Assembly (NCBI GenBank): GCA_006226375.1
Contig: SBHC01000060.1
Coordinates: 1-64,000, forward strand
Reading direction: 5' to 3'
DNA: 64,000 nt
Origin: Deltaproteobacteria bacterium
GTDB lineage: Bacteria; Myxococcota_C; UBA6777
Below the pieces are notes generated by a model. That model did not search any database and was not told where the DNA came from. It saw only the letters and a list, made by a program, of their open reading frames with translations. Position 1 is the stretch's first letter; each line of letters starts with the position of its first letter. A program made the position numbers and the translations under genes. Shown here in pieces: positions 26,517 through 35,986 of this stretch.

Positions 26517-26897
26517 TTAGGCGGATGGACCTGCCATTTCTTCTGCATGTTGTCTCCCTGCTTTGTCGTCTTCGATTTGCTTTTGAATCCTTGCTAAAGT
26601 GCGATCGCCCAAACCAGAGGGGGCGGGGACATCGGTCCAATAATTCAGCATGTCCTGAAAGCCGCGTGTGTCTTCTACGACGCTGTGACAGGACGGATTC
26701 TCTTGACATCGGTGTTCAAATTCTTGGGAGTCTGGGGTTGGCAGGAGGCCAAAGAGGTAGGCTATCGCTTGGGTTTGGGTGTCGCTTGTCGTACTACCAC
26801 TTCCCTCGTAATTGGCTGTCGAGGTCATGGCCCCATCCTTCTTTGATGTAGATGCTTGTTGGGTGGTGCTCTGGGTCTTGTTGTTTTGCTGCGACAT
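26517..26897 (-). CDS. Putative anti-sigma / regulator protein paired with ECF sigma factor
   Basis: 126 residues, starting 5 bp after the stop of an ECF sigma gene, the usual place for an anti-sigma factor. The N-terminal third is low-complexity Ser/Thr/Gln; the rest is helical with an EFEHRCQENPSC segment. It lacks the standard HxxxCxxC zinc anti-sigma motif and any membrane span, so it would be a soluble and atypical regulator. Assignment rests on position. Confidence 0.5.
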   Translation of the reverse strand: MSQQNNKTQSTTQQASTSKKDGAMTSTANYEGSGSTTSDTQTQAIAYLFGLLPTPDSQEFEHRCQENPSCHSVVEDTRGFQDMLNYWTDVPAPSGLGDRTLARIQKQIEDDKAGRQHAEEMAGPSA

Positions 26898-26902
26898 GGC
26901 TT

Positions 26903-27520
26903 CTAGCTCCTGTTGTGTCCGCGGGGCTTGCCCGCCGGCGTTAAGTGCTTGAGTTTGTTGCTCAGCTGCTTGAGTGCAGAGTGCATTCTTGATTTGACGG
27001 TGCCCAAGGGAATCTCCAAGACCTCGGCGATCTCTTCGTACGCAAAGTGATCGTATTGGTACATCACGAACACCGAGCGCAGCTTGGGAGGTAATTGATC
27101 CACCGCCTCCTGAATAGATTGACCGATCTGACGACGATAAAGTTCGTTTTCCGGGTTCGGCGATTGCTCGTTCTCCTGCCGATCCAGGACGGAAACCTCG
27201 TTGTCATCGTCTTTTTCGAGTTCGACAAAAATTCGCTTGCCCGGGCGGCGGAGCGAGTCGATGCAGAGGTTGTGTGCGATCCGATACGCCCACGGCGAAA
27301 AGGATGCCCCCCCTCGAAAGTTCTCCAGGTTCTTGTAGATCCTCAAAAAAGTCTCCTGAAACAACTCCTCTGCTTCCGCCGGATTGCCAATCATCCGAAG
27401 AATGAAGTTGTACAGGGGCCGCTCGTAACGTTTGATCAAAACACCAAAGGCTCTCTGATCACCGTCTTGGCGACAGGCTTCCACCAGCTCAAGATCCGAT
27501 TTCTGTTTGTAGTCACTCAT
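26903..27520 (-). CDS. ECF (RpoE-type) RNA polymerase sigma factor
   Basis: 205 residues. Region 2 is clear (YERPLYNFILRMIGNPAEAEELFQETFLRIYKNL, FSPWAYRIAHNLCIDSLRR), then a charged linker, then region 4 (LPPKLRSVFVMYQYDHFAYEEIAEVLEIPLGTVKSRMHSALKQL). It directs core polymerase to a stress or envelope regulon. The downstream gene is probably its regulator. I could not find a convincing autoregulated ECF promoter upstream. Confidence 0.93.
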   Translation of the reverse strand: MSDYKQKSDLELVEACRQDGDQRAFGVLIKRYERPLYNFILRMIGNPAEAEELFQETFLRIYKNLENFRGGASFSPWAYRIAHNLCIDSLRRPGKRIFVELEKDDDNEVSVLDRQENEQSPNPENELYRRQIGQSIQEAVDQLPPKLRSVFVMYQYDHFAYEEIAEVLEIPLGTVKSRMHSALKQLSNKLKHLTPAGKPRGHNRS

Positions 27521-27848
27521 GGTTCAACAACAGCTCATGTCAGCAAAAAGAAAAAGAGAAAGCTAGGTTTGGGGTCTGGTGAATCCTGCAAGAAAGGAAC
27601 GGTTTGAGGTGGCTTGTGAGCCAACCACTGCCTGGATCTGATCTCTCCTATGACGGATCAGTCCTGGTTCGGTTCATTCTTTCTGCCCAGACTCCCTCTG
27701 CATCGTACACAATCCCACCCTGTACAACAATCCTTCTCCACGGTTGTAACCTCATCAAACAAGCAAGTGGCTTGAAAACGCGCCCCAACTTAAAGAGAAT
27801 GCGCATCACTTGTTGTGTTCTTGTTTCCCCTTTTGCATGTGAGAACCC
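27521..27848. other. Gene-free divergent promoter region
   Basis: 328 bp between the leftward sigma gene and rightward tlyA. No coding frame above noise, and no hairpin or ECF-type promoter pair that I could fix with confidence. Confidence 0.4.
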
Positions 27849-28667
27849 ATGGCCCGAAAACGTCGCAAAGCAGCCCAGCCCAAAGCTCCCGTTCCCACCA
27901 AACCCCCACCCGAAGGCAAGGATCGATTGGACAAGGTCCTTGTGCAGCAAGGGATCTGTGAGTCTCGCCAGAAGGCAAAGGGCTACATCTTGGCCGGTCA
28001 GGTGCTGGTCAACGATGAGTGCATCGACAAAGTTGGAGCGTTGATCGACGTTGACGCTGCCGTCCGTTTGCGAGGCGAGCGAATGCCGTACGTCTCGCGA
28101 GGTGGGCTCAAGCTGGAGGCGCTGTTGGATCACTTCTCCATCAACGTGACAGATCGAGTGGTCCTGGATCTGGGAACGTCCACTGGAGGCTTCTGCGATT
28201 GTTTGCTGCAACACGGTTCTCGCAAGGTGATCGGTATTGACGTGGGATACGGGCAGCTGCACAACAAGCTCCAAGGCGATGAACGAGTCCACATGTTTGA
28301 GCGGACCAACGCTCGTCATCTGACCGAAGACATGCTGCCGCTGGAAGAGGGGGAGCACATTGGGATCATCTCGGCAGATCTGTCGTTTATCTCGCTTCGC
28401 CTTGTCCTGCCTGCTGCTGCGCCGTTTCTGGCTCCAGGAGGAGATGCGCTGCTCCTGGTGAAACCTCAGTTTGAAGTAGGTCGAGAACATCTAGAAAAAG
28501 GAGGCGTGGTCACCGATGACGCCCTCCGACAAAGCGCCGCCGATGGTGTCCGCGATGCCGCCGCAGAGTTTGGATGGGTGGAAAAAGGCCGGATCGACTC
28601 TCCCGTACACGGACCCAAAGGCAACGTTGAGATCCTGCTGTGGCTGCAACGACCCCTTGATGGATAA
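27849..28667 (+). CDS. tlyA: TlyA family rRNA (cytidine-2'-O)-methyltransferase
   Basis: 272 residues. An S4 RNA-binding domain (RLDKVLVQQGICESRQKAKGYILAGQVLVND) is followed by the RrmJ/FtsJ-like methyltransferase: YVSRGGLKLEALL, the SAM motif VVLDLGTSTGGFCDCLLQHG, DLSFISLRLVLP, LVKPQFEVGRE. Known TlyA enzymes methylate 2'-OH groups of cytidines in 16S and/or 23S rRNA and affect capreomycin sensitivity. A basic N-terminal extension of about 25 residues is present. Stand-alone gene. Confidence 0.92.
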   Translation: MARKRRKAAQPKAPVPTKPPPEGKDRLDKVLVQQGICESRQKAKGYILAGQVLVNDECIDKVGALIDVDAAVRLRGERMPYVSRGGLKLEALLDHFSINVTDRVVLDLGTSTGGFCDCLLQHGSRKVIGIDVGYGQLHNKLQGDERVHMFERTNARHLTEDMLPLEEGEHIGIISADLSFISLRLVLPAAAPFLAPGGDALLLVKPQFEVGREHLEKGGVVTDDALRQSAADGVRDAAAEFGWVEKGRIDSPVHGPKGNVEILLWLQRPLDG

Positions 28668-28689
28668 GAGGTGGCTATGGGAAACGAGT

Positions 28690-28751
28690 CCACAGATTGC
28701 GCGGATTGCTTGCGTTTTTGCAGGGGGGCGTCCGCAGATTGCGCGGATTGC
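28690..28751. repeat. Two-copy 20-bp direct repeat
   Basis: CCACAGATTGCGCGGATTGC at 28690-28709 and CCGCAGATTGCGCGGATTGC at 28732-28751 differ by one base, with starts 42 bp apart, immediately downstream of tlyA. Similar CGCAGATT-type short repeats are scattered between genes in many bacteria. Confidence 0.75.
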
Positions 28752-28830
28752 ACAGGCAGGTAGACTGCTTGTGAATAGGAGCCGGTAGAGGTTCCATGTG
28801 GTGCGTTGAGAGGGGGGAGCTTGCGGGGCC

Positions 28831-29763
28831 TTACTGGTAAGCGACTTCAGGGCTCTGTCGTTTCTGAGGGATTTGTTTGCAGGTGGGGTGGGTTTTGACG
28901 AACGTTTCAAACGATGAGGTTTGCGGCTTTCGGTTGTAGCGAGACATGTACCAACCCAGCAAACGTTTGTTGGTGCCAAAGAAGAATTGGATTCGTGTGT
29001 GGTTGCAATGCACAACCCAGCCACCGTTGACCTTGTTTTCGCTGCATTCCCCCCAGAAAATCTTGGGAATGGTGCTCATGGTTGTCTTGGTGGTCAGGGC
29101 GATCCCGCGAACACAGTAGGTTCGTTGTGGCTTGATCCAGGTGCGGACCGAGCGTTTGGCGGTGGTCTTCCAGTCTTTGTTGGGTGTGGCAACGTGGGAA
29201 CCTGGGACAAGGTAGTTGGCGCAGTGTGTTGTGGGAAGCGAGAGGGGCTTCATCTTTTCTACGCTGAGCGACTTCCAGGAAGTCCCGCGGAATTGCTTGT
29301 AACTCAGCCACACGCTTTGGTTGTGACATTGAATGACGTTGCCGCCGATGCGTCGTTCTTCGGGAAGGCAGCGGCCCAACTGGCTGGCAATGCCGTATGC
29401 GCCTCGTGATGCATCAATGGTGCGCTCTCCAACCTTGAGGCATGACACTTTCTTGAGGTTGTGTTGGATCAGCCGGACGGTGCGCTTGTTCTGTTTTGCA
29501 TCAAAGACCACGCGGTACGAACCAACCTTGGCCACTGTTCTGTATTGTGGGGAGGTGTAAGAGAATCCCAGCTTCAACGCCTTCAGCTCAGCGACGTTCA
29601 TGCCCAGGCGAATTGGTCCCAACGATTGACCTGGAACCAGACGAATGCAGCGATGAGGTGTGGGCTTGCTCTGCGCTTCGGCACGGATTGAACCTCCACA
29701 CAACAAAGACACCAGGAAACCACCCCAACCCAACTTGCAAAGATACACCGAAAATGCTTTCAT
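28831..29763 (-). CDS. Secreted hypothetical protein
   Basis: 310 residues from ATG 29763, which has AGGAG seven bases upstream and begins a signal peptide (AFSVYLCKLGWGGFLVSLLCGGSIRAEA). The mature part appears to hold two copies of a module with PGQSLGPIRLGMNVAELKAL in the first; the second half also ends in short Cys-containing segments. Even numbers of Cys suggest disulphides. The GPIRLGMNVAELKAL phrase is common in secreted bacterial proteins of unknown function. Role not known. Confidence 0.75.
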   Translation of the reverse strand: MKAFSVYLCKLGWGGFLVSLLCGGSIRAEAQSKPTPHRCIRLVPGQSLGPIRLGMNVAELKALKLGFSYTSPQYRTVAKVGSYRVVFDAKQNKRTVRLIQHNLKKVSCLKVGERTIDASRGAYGIASQLGRCLPEERRIGGNVIQCHNQSVWLSYKQFRGTSWKSLSVEKMKPLSLPTTHCANYLVPGSHVATPNKDWKTTAKRSVRTWIKPQRTYCVRGIALTTKTTMSTIPKIFWGECSENKVNGGWVVHCNHTRIQFFFGTNKRLLGWYMSRYNRKPQTSSFETFVKTHPTCKQIPQKRQSPEVAYQ

Positions 29764-29984
29764 TTTCCAACTCCTATATGAAGACAAGCATTCTTCAAAA
29801 CAACACGTTTTGTTCATGTTGCAGTTCAACGCCAGAGGGTTGGAAAAGTTTTGAAGGAGTAAGAAAAAAAGTGGAGAGGCGTGAAAGCAAAAAGGAAAGA
29901 CTCCTGACCGAAGCATGACCCTTGCTTCAGTCCAGAGCAGAGAGGACTCAAATATGGATGGAGTCAGAAAGGGAGAGAAGAGAT

Positions 29985-30245
29985 TTAGCCTTTGGGCTTG
30001 CTGTCGGCTTTGGCTGCGGCCACTCGCGTCGTTTGTGTGGCCTGAGTGTTTTGGCTGGCTTGCTTTTGTGCCTTCATCGAGGGCTTCTCAGGCTTCTGCA
30101 CGTAGAGGATGATGCGTTCACGAGCGGGCTTGTGCTTGACCACGTAGTAGGCATCCGAAGCCAGGGACAACCAGTAGGTCATTACCATCATGCAGAGTGC
30201 CATGGTCGCCGTCGTTGCGAGTGTCATATAGCTTTTGTAGTTCAT
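29985..30245 (-). CDS. Small single-pass membrane protein
   Basis: 86 residues from ATG 30245 (AGGAG upstream). One membrane span (about 8-30, TLATTATMALCMMVMTYWLSL) and then a basic tail rich in Gln, Thr, Ala and Lys, which is probably disordered. No family recognised. Confidence 0.65.
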   Translation of the reverse strand: MNYKSYMTLATTATMALCMMVMTYWLSLASDAYYVVKHKPARERIILYVQKPEKPSMKAQKQASQNTQATQTTRVAAAKADSKPKG

Positions 30246-30693
30246 GGTAATGTCTCCTAAGTTCTTGTTGTGCTTCGAACGTGTTGCCCCCTCACAAAGC
30301 AGATCACGCGCCAATCAAAAAACTAGGTCGAAATGTTCAATAATTTTATTGTGTTGGTGTTTTTGTGGGTGCGGGGTCGAGGACAAGGGAAGGAATCTGT
30401 CCAGGTTTCAAGACTATCTTTCAAGGATTGATGGTGTTGGGCTGTGAGCAGGATCACGGGGGGAAATCGATCTGTGAAAGACCTCACGTTTCTCACTTCC
30501 ACGATCGATGAATGGACAACAAACTCTGTGAGGTGGCTTACGATCCTACGAGGATGTTTCTTCAGGATGGTTGAATTCTTGGTTCGTTCGTGACGAATAT
30601 CACGGGAAGTGTCGAGGAATGGGAAACGAAAAGCTTACGTTTCTAGAGGAGAATCTCCACCTTGTTTCTTCGTGTGTTAAGGAGGTTGGATTT
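30246..30693. other. Gene-free region
   Basis: 448 bp upstream of the beta-helix lipoprotein gene and of the leftward small membrane protein. A frame is open rightward from 30571 but its early part lacks signal-peptide or coding character. No hairpin or promoter could be fixed. Confidence 0.35.
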
Positions 30694-32148
30694 GTGTCCA
30701 GTGTATTGAATCGTTTGTTGCTTGTGAGTCTGTGTTTGCTGGCTGGATGCGCTTACAATCTTGCCATCGATGGTACCACCTCCACAGAGCCTGATGCCAG
30801 CGTTCTGGACCCGCGTCGCTTGCCATTTCCCAAAGGAACGACGCTACCGGATGTCCCCAAAGGTCCAAGGGATGTTGCAGAGGCTTGTACCACCAGCGAT
30901 GGACAACGCGTTTGTGTGTTGGAAGGAACATACACCGGTACACAATACCTCACTGCCAACACGACATGGTTGCTCAAGGGCTTGGTCCATGTTGGTGAAG
31001 ACCGCAACCTTGTCGAAGATCCAGAGACTCCCAACCAGCCAGGAGTGTTGGTTATCGAGCCAGGCGCCACCGTACAAGGTGACTACCAGACCCAAGGCGC
31101 TCTTGTGATCCACCGGTCCTCCCAGATCTATGCGTTGGGAACGAAGGAGCGGCCTATTGTGTTTACGTCGTCCCGGCTGCCCAGCCAACGAAAGCCGGGC
31201 GATTGGGGTGGTTTGTTTGTCAGTGGTCAAGCCCGGATCAGCGACTGCGGTTCGGGCACGCCAACCTGCCAAAGTGTCTCTCCACGGGGCTTCTACGGTG
31301 GAACCAACAACGACGACAACAGCGGCGTCTTGCAGTATGTGCGAGTGGAGTTTGCTGGACGTCCGCCGACGGACGTTTCTCGCGATAACGGCTTGGTCTT
31401 GCAGGGCGTCGGGCGAGGGACGCAGCTCTCTCATGTTCACATCCACCAAAGCTTGCAGGCGGGCTTGACCTTGTTGGGAGGGACAGCGTCCTGGAAGTAT
31501 GTGGTGGTCACGGGTGCCAAGACAAGTCATCTGCACTGGCGGTTTGGCTGGCGAGGAGCCGGCCAGTTCTTGATCATTGAAGCCGAGCCAGGAACCAATG
31601 CAATGGGGATCGACGGTCAAAACAATCCAGGGCTGCCGAATGAGTCGCCTCGCTCCCAGCCCACTCTTTCCAATGTCACTGTGTTGGGTCCTTCGGATGC
31701 AAGCAACTCTCGCTGGGGTGTCGCCCTTCGGTATGGTACCGGGGCGAACCTGGCCAACATGGTTGTTCAAGGATGGCAAGACGCTTGTGTTACCTTGGGG
31801 CAGTCTGAAACCTTTGCTCATGCCTGGAACAATGACGCGCTCAGTGGCTCCCTGACGTTGTCTCACTCCGTTCTTTCGTGCGGTGCTGTAACCCAGGAGC
31901 CTGAATTGTTTGATGGAGAGAGTGTTCCTTTTTCGGTGAAGCAATTTGTTGAAACCCTGAATCCTGGGAATCGTTTGGATGTCCCGCAGCTTCAGACAGT
32001 GGGAGCGCGTTGGGTGCCAAAGCCCAACGCCAACGTCCTCTCTGGTGCTCGCTTTGTCGGACCCCATGAAGCGTCCTTCTTTCAGAGAGTCTCGTTTGTG
32101 GGTGCCGTGGGCTCCGAAGATTGGACGGCTTCCTGGGTTCGCAGGTAG
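30694..32148 (+). CDS. Lipoprotein, probable right-handed beta-helix
   Basis: 484 residues from GTG 30694, which has AAGGAGG eight bases upstream and begins a lipoprotein signal (RLLLVSLCLLAGC; lipobox Cys at about 20). Repeated short beta motifs such as GVLVIEPGATVQGDYQTQGALVI, RPIVFTSSR, NGLVLQGVGRGTQLSHVHIHQS and GLTLLGGTASWKYVVVTG are typical of parallel beta-helices. An ARISDCGSGTPTCQ loop probably forms a disulphide. Surface or outer-membrane location; ligand unknown. Confidence 0.8.
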   Translation: MSSVLNRLLLVSLCLLAGCAYNLAIDGTTSTEPDASVLDPRRLPFPKGTTLPDVPKGPRDVAEACTTSDGQRVCVLEGTYTGTQYLTANTTWLLKGLVHVGEDRNLVEDPETPNQPGVLVIEPGATVQGDYQTQGALVIHRSSQIYALGTKERPIVFTSSRLPSQRKPGDWGGLFVSGQARISDCGSGTPTCQSVSPRGFYGGTNNDDNSGVLQYVRVEFAGRPPTDVSRDNGLVLQGVGRGTQLSHVHIHQSLQAGLTLLGGTASWKYVVVTGAKTSHLHWRFGWRGAGQFLIIEAEPGTNAMGIDGQNNPGLPNESPRSQPTLSNVTVLGPSDASNSRWGVALRYGTGANLANMVVQGWQDACVTLGQSETFAHAWNNDALSGSLTLSHSVLSCGAVTQEPELFDGESVPFSVKQFVETLNPGNRLDVPQLQTVGARWVPKPNANVLSGARFVGPHEASFFQRVSFVGAVGSEDWTASWVRR

Positions 32149-32210
32149 GTTCTACCTCAATGATGGTATACTCGTTTGCATTGTTCCATTCGTAGAGGAA
32201 AGGAGTCGGG

Positions 32211-33476
32211 GTGAACGAAACAGACAAGGGTCAAACGTTATCCGAGCGGATACCAGGAGAGTTTCGTTACTGGGAACAGCGTAACTCCAGGTACGCAACG
32301 TGGCTGCGTCGTGGCATTCGCTGGGTGTTTGGTGAAGATCCTTGTTTGCCTGATGCTGCCGTTGTGAAGTACGCACACTCCTACTACGACGCCGATCCTG
32401 TAGCCGAAGCCTTCGTGGAAGACGTGTACCTTAAGCACGGTCAAAAGAAGGGACGAGCGATGTTGGATCTGGCGTTGCGTGCAGGCGTGGACGCTGTCCC
32501 AAATGCACCTTCCTCCATGAAGACGTTGTTTGCGGAGGTGGAGCAAATCCCGGATTGGGTTGACTGGGAACAAGTGGAATTAGGAGCCCGAGTGTTCCGG
32601 CGTTTTGGTACTCACATGTATAGTTTTGCAGGGGCAATCACCTTGGAAGGGTACCTGGAAAACTCTGTGGCCAAGCCTCTTGCTTTCACGGGGGCTTACA
32701 ACGGTGAGTCCGCGCAGCGACGGTTCCTGGAGACCGCCGGGTTTTGGGTGGATGTGTCCGAACCTGGAAACCTTCTTCATGGAAGAAAAGGGGTCGAAAC
32801 CTGCATGAGGGTGCGGGTGATGCATGTGTTTGTGCGCAAGCGGCTGCTCCGTCATCCCGAGTGGGACCTGGAAGGGTGGGGCGTTCCGATCAGTCAGGGG
32901 GATGCGCTGCTGACGCTGATGGGTGGCAGTCTCATTCCAGGCTTTGGTCTCCGAACCTTGGGATACCGCACCACCCGGGATGAGATCCTCGCGATGATGC
33001 ACTTCTGGCGGTATGTTGGTCATTTGTTGGGGGTCCAGCCACGTTGGTATCCTTCGACCATCCAGGAAGCGCTGGGCTTGATGTACACCTCACAGATCAA
33101 ATCGGTGCACCGATCCGGGCGTGACGGTGAGGAGTTGGCCCGCTCGTACCTGGAGTCCTACGCTCCTGGTGAAGACGACGTGGGTTGGGATGCTTTGGTC
33201 AAGCACTGGGAGTATCGATTGCAACTGGGTTATGTCCGCCTGTTTCTACCGCCAAATACCCACAAACGTTACAATCTTCCTGGCGCGGGGATCTGGCGCT
33301 TGCATCCGCTGCTTCAATTTCCGTTTGTGTTTGCCTGGGAAACGGCGCGGCGAAACAGCGCTACACTCGACGAACTTCACGACAAGTGGGTGCGGCGCTC
33401 TACCCAAGCGTGGGTTCAACGACGCCTCGGAAAGCGCAGCCCCGAATACAAGTCGGTAACTCAATTTACCCGGTAA
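32211..33476 (+). CDS. MpaB/latex-clearing-type oxygenase family protein (DUF2236)
   Basis: 421 residues from GTG 32211 (AAAGGAG upstream). The family core is visible: an N-terminal helix pair, TLEGYLENSVAKPLAFTGAY, the characteristic RVRVMHVFVRKRLLRHPEWD with the conserved His, and PISQGDALLTLMGGS. Members include the rubber oxygenase Lcp (haem) and fungal MpaB. No signal peptide. Substrate unknown. Start lies about 60 bp after the beta-helix lipoprotein gene, so the two may share a transcript. Confidence 0.82.
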   Translation: MNETDKGQTLSERIPGEFRYWEQRNSRYATWLRRGIRWVFGEDPCLPDAAVVKYAHSYYDADPVAEAFVEDVYLKHGQKKGRAMLDLALRAGVDAVPNAPSSMKTLFAEVEQIPDWVDWEQVELGARVFRRFGTHMYSFAGAITLEGYLENSVAKPLAFTGAYNGESAQRRFLETAGFWVDVSEPGNLLHGRKGVETCMRVRVMHVFVRKRLLRHPEWDLEGWGVPISQGDALLTLMGGSLIPGFGLRTLGYRTTRDEILAMMHFWRYVGHLLGVQPRWYPSTIQEALGLMYTSQIKSVHRSGRDGEELARSYLESYAPGEDDVGWDALVKHWEYRLQLGYVRLFLPPNTHKRYNLPGAGIWRLHPLLQFPFVFAWETARRNSATLDELHDKWVRRSTQAWVQRRLGKRSPEYKSVTQFTR

Positions 33477-33496
33477 GAGCGAGTGAAGGAAGTGAA

Positions 33497-33775
33497 CTAT
33501 TTGCTGGAATGTTGCAAAGGGGTGCTTTTGCGTAGGGTCGAGGCGATGGCGTAGACCAGGGCTCCCAGAAAGTAGACCCAAGGAGCGCCATGCATGAGTA
33601 GATCCCACCAGTCGATGAGCTTCATGCCGTGAGCGCCGCCCCAAACCCACTTCAGCTTTCCCCAAATGTGAGGCTCCGGTACAAACGGGGCGAGGCCCAA
33701 TGTGAGGCTCAAGAACAGCCCCATTGTGACGTTGCTCCACGGGCTGACCTGGTCACTGGACTCTTGCGAACTCAT
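33497..33775 (-). CDS. Small two-span membrane protein
   Basis: 92 residues from ATG 33775 (GGAG upstream). Two hydrophobic segments, about 18-32 and 66-82, flank a loop with PFVPEPHIWGKLKWVWGG. This resembles the small proteins sometimes annotated 'RND transporter' in Gammaproteobacteria (GLAPFxPEPH ... DLLLHG), whose function is not known. Convergent with the DUF2236 gene. Confidence 0.65.
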   Translation of the reverse strand: MSSQESSDQVSPWSNVTMGLFLSLTLGLAPFVPEPHIWGKLKWVWGGAHGMKLIDWWDLLMHGAPWVYFLGALVYAIASTLRKSTPLQHSSK

Positions 33776-33941
33776 AACATTTCTCCGCTGTGTAGTCGTC
33801 GAATCAAACGAAGAAAGAGGGCGCTTTCTTCGGAGAAAGCCTTCCTCTCTTGTGGCGTGCATAGGGAGACTCTACCAACAGAAAGGTTGCAAACGAGGCG
33901 TGGGTTGTTGTCCATTTTTTGGGTCGTTTGGTGTCTTCGGC

Positions 33942-34322
33942 TTAACTTTTGCGGAAGTAGGCAATGGCCCAGGAAGCGGTGCTGAGGGCGAACAGGCCAG
34001 CGAACGCATAGCCCCAACTGTTGGTGACTCCGTTGTAGGAAGCTTTGGCAAAGAGAAACGCCATGGCAAGATCAACGCTACCGTTGCTGCCGCAGATGGT
34101 TTGTCGGTGGGTGACTGAGATATCATTGCGAACTGTATGAAGCACAGACCCCAACGCAAACATCATGGCACCTGCGAGTCGTACAACCAGCAGGAGACCC
34201 TGGGCTGGTTGCAACCCCATCAGTTGGATTAATTTGGTTGGAACCAACAACAAGGCGAGGCCAAAGCCCCAGGCCATCCACGATTGGTAGGTGCAGATCT
34301 TGCGGAAGGTAAAAAGATTCAT
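33942..34322 (-). CDS. Small four-span membrane protein
   Basis: 126 residues from ATG 34322 (GGAGG upstream). Four predicted membrane spans: around 14-32 (WGFGLALLLVPTKLI), 41-60, 75-95 and 100-120. This is typical of DUF4345/DoxX-sized proteins but no motif allows assignment. Confidence 0.65.
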   Translation of the reverse strand: MNLFTFRKICTYQSWMAWGFGLALLLVPTKLIQLMGLQPAQGLLLVVRLAGAMMFALGSVLHTVRNDISVTHRQTICGSNGSVDLAMAFLFAKASYNGVTNSWGYAFAGLFALSTASWAIAYFRKS

Positions 34323-34492
34323 CGAGTCCTCCGTGTTTGAAAGAGATGAAAAAGAGTATCTTGCCCTCCTCAAAGCCGCAACTCTTTCGTCAGAGTCGCC
34401 TTAGAAAATATAGACGTCTTGCTGACTTCGCAGTATCGTAGGTGTCGCTTTGTTGCCCTACAATTTACAGTTCCCAAGCGAAGGAGGCTTCT

Positions 34493-35707
34493 ATGCCGAT
34501 GCGTATTCTTGCGATGGACGGCGGTCCCAGCGTGGTCACATGGTGTCGATGTTTGCAGACGTTGGAAAAAGAACGCCCTGGATTTCTTAGCAAGATTGAT
34601 ATGGTCTCTGGGGTTTCGGCCGGTTCGCTGGCGAGCATCTACCTTGCCGACAAGATTACGCCGTTGGCTCCAGGTGAACCTGCGCAGGAAGCGGCCGATG
34701 GCTTTGTGTCGTACATGCACGAGCTGTTGGAATACTACGCACCGGAAGGCCTTCAAAACTACGCCACGGCGCTCAAGGGCGATGAGGCCATGGTGCAGAA
34801 CGAACCGCTGATTGAGTTTTTGAAGAAACACATCACGCCGTTCTCTTCCACGCCTTTGCATCACCCCGATCGGGACTCCGCGTGCAAGGTCACGATCTTG
34901 GCGGGGCGCAAAGATGAGCCATGGGGTCCTGAACTCAATCGCAACTGGGGTCCCAACCCAGAGCCCATCAACGACTTGATCAACATGGCGATTCGCAGCT
35001 CGGCGTATCCGATGTGGCTGCCCGCCCGGGAAGGTCGTGTCGATGGTGCGGTGTACTGCAACTCCCCTGCTTCCACCGTCGTCACAACGTTGGTAGAGGA
35101 GCACGGTCGCGATATCCTCGATGACATCGTGATCTTGTCCCTCGGTGGCGACGCGGGAACCAGCAACCTGTCCAATCTTGTGGTGCCGGGTGATCCTCTG
35201 CCGCCCAAGCCTCCTTTGCCCGACATCAAGTTGCCACCCGGCTTTAAACCACCATTCCCAATACCCGAGAGCCTGGAAGAAGCCGGCGAGATGCTGACCC
35301 AATTCCAGCAGGACCTGAAAAACGCTCTGGAAGGGGAGTGGAAGTGGGACTTCAGCAATCCACCACAACCTGGCAACCAAAACTGGGGATGGAAACATTG
35401 GCTGGCGTATCCTGGTAACCTTTGTTTCTTTGTCCAAGTCTACATCAACAACATTGGCCTGGGCTCCACGATGCAAGCGCGTCAGTTGCTGGGAGAGGAC
35501 AAGGTCTGTCGTCTCGCCCCTGTCGGGCTTATGAGTATGGGAGAAGCGATTCTGGGTATCTGTTTTACCCAGCTGGATCTGTTGATCAAGCTGTCTGACT
35601 TTGCCGCTGCCTTGTGGGCTGACCCTGTTACCTCCGACTTGTTCAACTTCCAACCGTCCATCCAAAGCACCCTCGATTGGCTCGATACCCACTGGATGAA
35701 CGACTAA
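34493..35707 (+). CDS. Patatin-like phospholipase
   Basis: 404 residues from ATG 34493 (AAGGAGG eight bases upstream). Motifs: Gly-rich oxyanion segment ILAMDGGPSV, nucleophile Ser in MVSGVSAGSLASI (GxSxG), and catalytic-dyad Asp in GRVDGAVYCN (DGA). No signal peptide. It probably releases fatty acids from phospholipid or neutral lipid. A Pro-rich insertion lies at about residues 235-265 (PPKPPLPDIKLPPGFKPPF). The antisense frame of 464 codons is a shadow. Confidence 0.9.
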   Translation: MPMRILAMDGGPSVVTWCRCLQTLEKERPGFLSKIDMVSGVSAGSLASIYLADKITPLAPGEPAQEAADGFVSYMHELLEYYAPEGLQNYATALKGDEAMVQNEPLIEFLKKHITPFSSTPLHHPDRDSACKVTILAGRKDEPWGPELNRNWGPNPEPINDLINMAIRSSAYPMWLPAREGRVDGAVYCNSPASTVVTTLVEEHGRDILDDIVILSLGGDAGTSNLSNLVVPGDPLPPKPPLPDIKLPPGFKPPFPIPESLEEAGEMLTQFQQDLKNALEGEWKWDFSNPPQPGNQNWGWKHWLAYPGNLCFFVQVYINNIGLGSTMQARQLLGEDKVCRLAPVGLMSMGEAILGICFTQLDLLIKLSDFAAALWADPVTSDLFNFQPSIQSTLDWLDTHWMND

Positions 35708-35986
35708 AGCATCCTTCCATCCCTTTTCTCTCCGATACGTCCCAATGCCCAGTCTTCTTCCCAACCTTTCTTTTTTCTTGGTTCTCTTTCTTCCAAGGAT
35801 TTCCCAGTTGTTGGTTGCCCAGCGTTCTTCTTTGAAGCGGGAGTTAGTTGTTCCCCCAAAAGACGCAGGGACAAAAATCGAACTGGCAAGTTGTGCGGTG
35901 TTTCTTCATAGTCACTGTATGATGTATGGGACAAATGGATTGTTTTGGAAACGCAAGGTTGCTTGCTTTGCGAAAGGATGGTCGTG

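Noticed and set aside
34370-35764. 464-codon leftward frame
   Set aside because: Antisense to the patatin gene, whose motifs and ribosome binding site are on the + strand.
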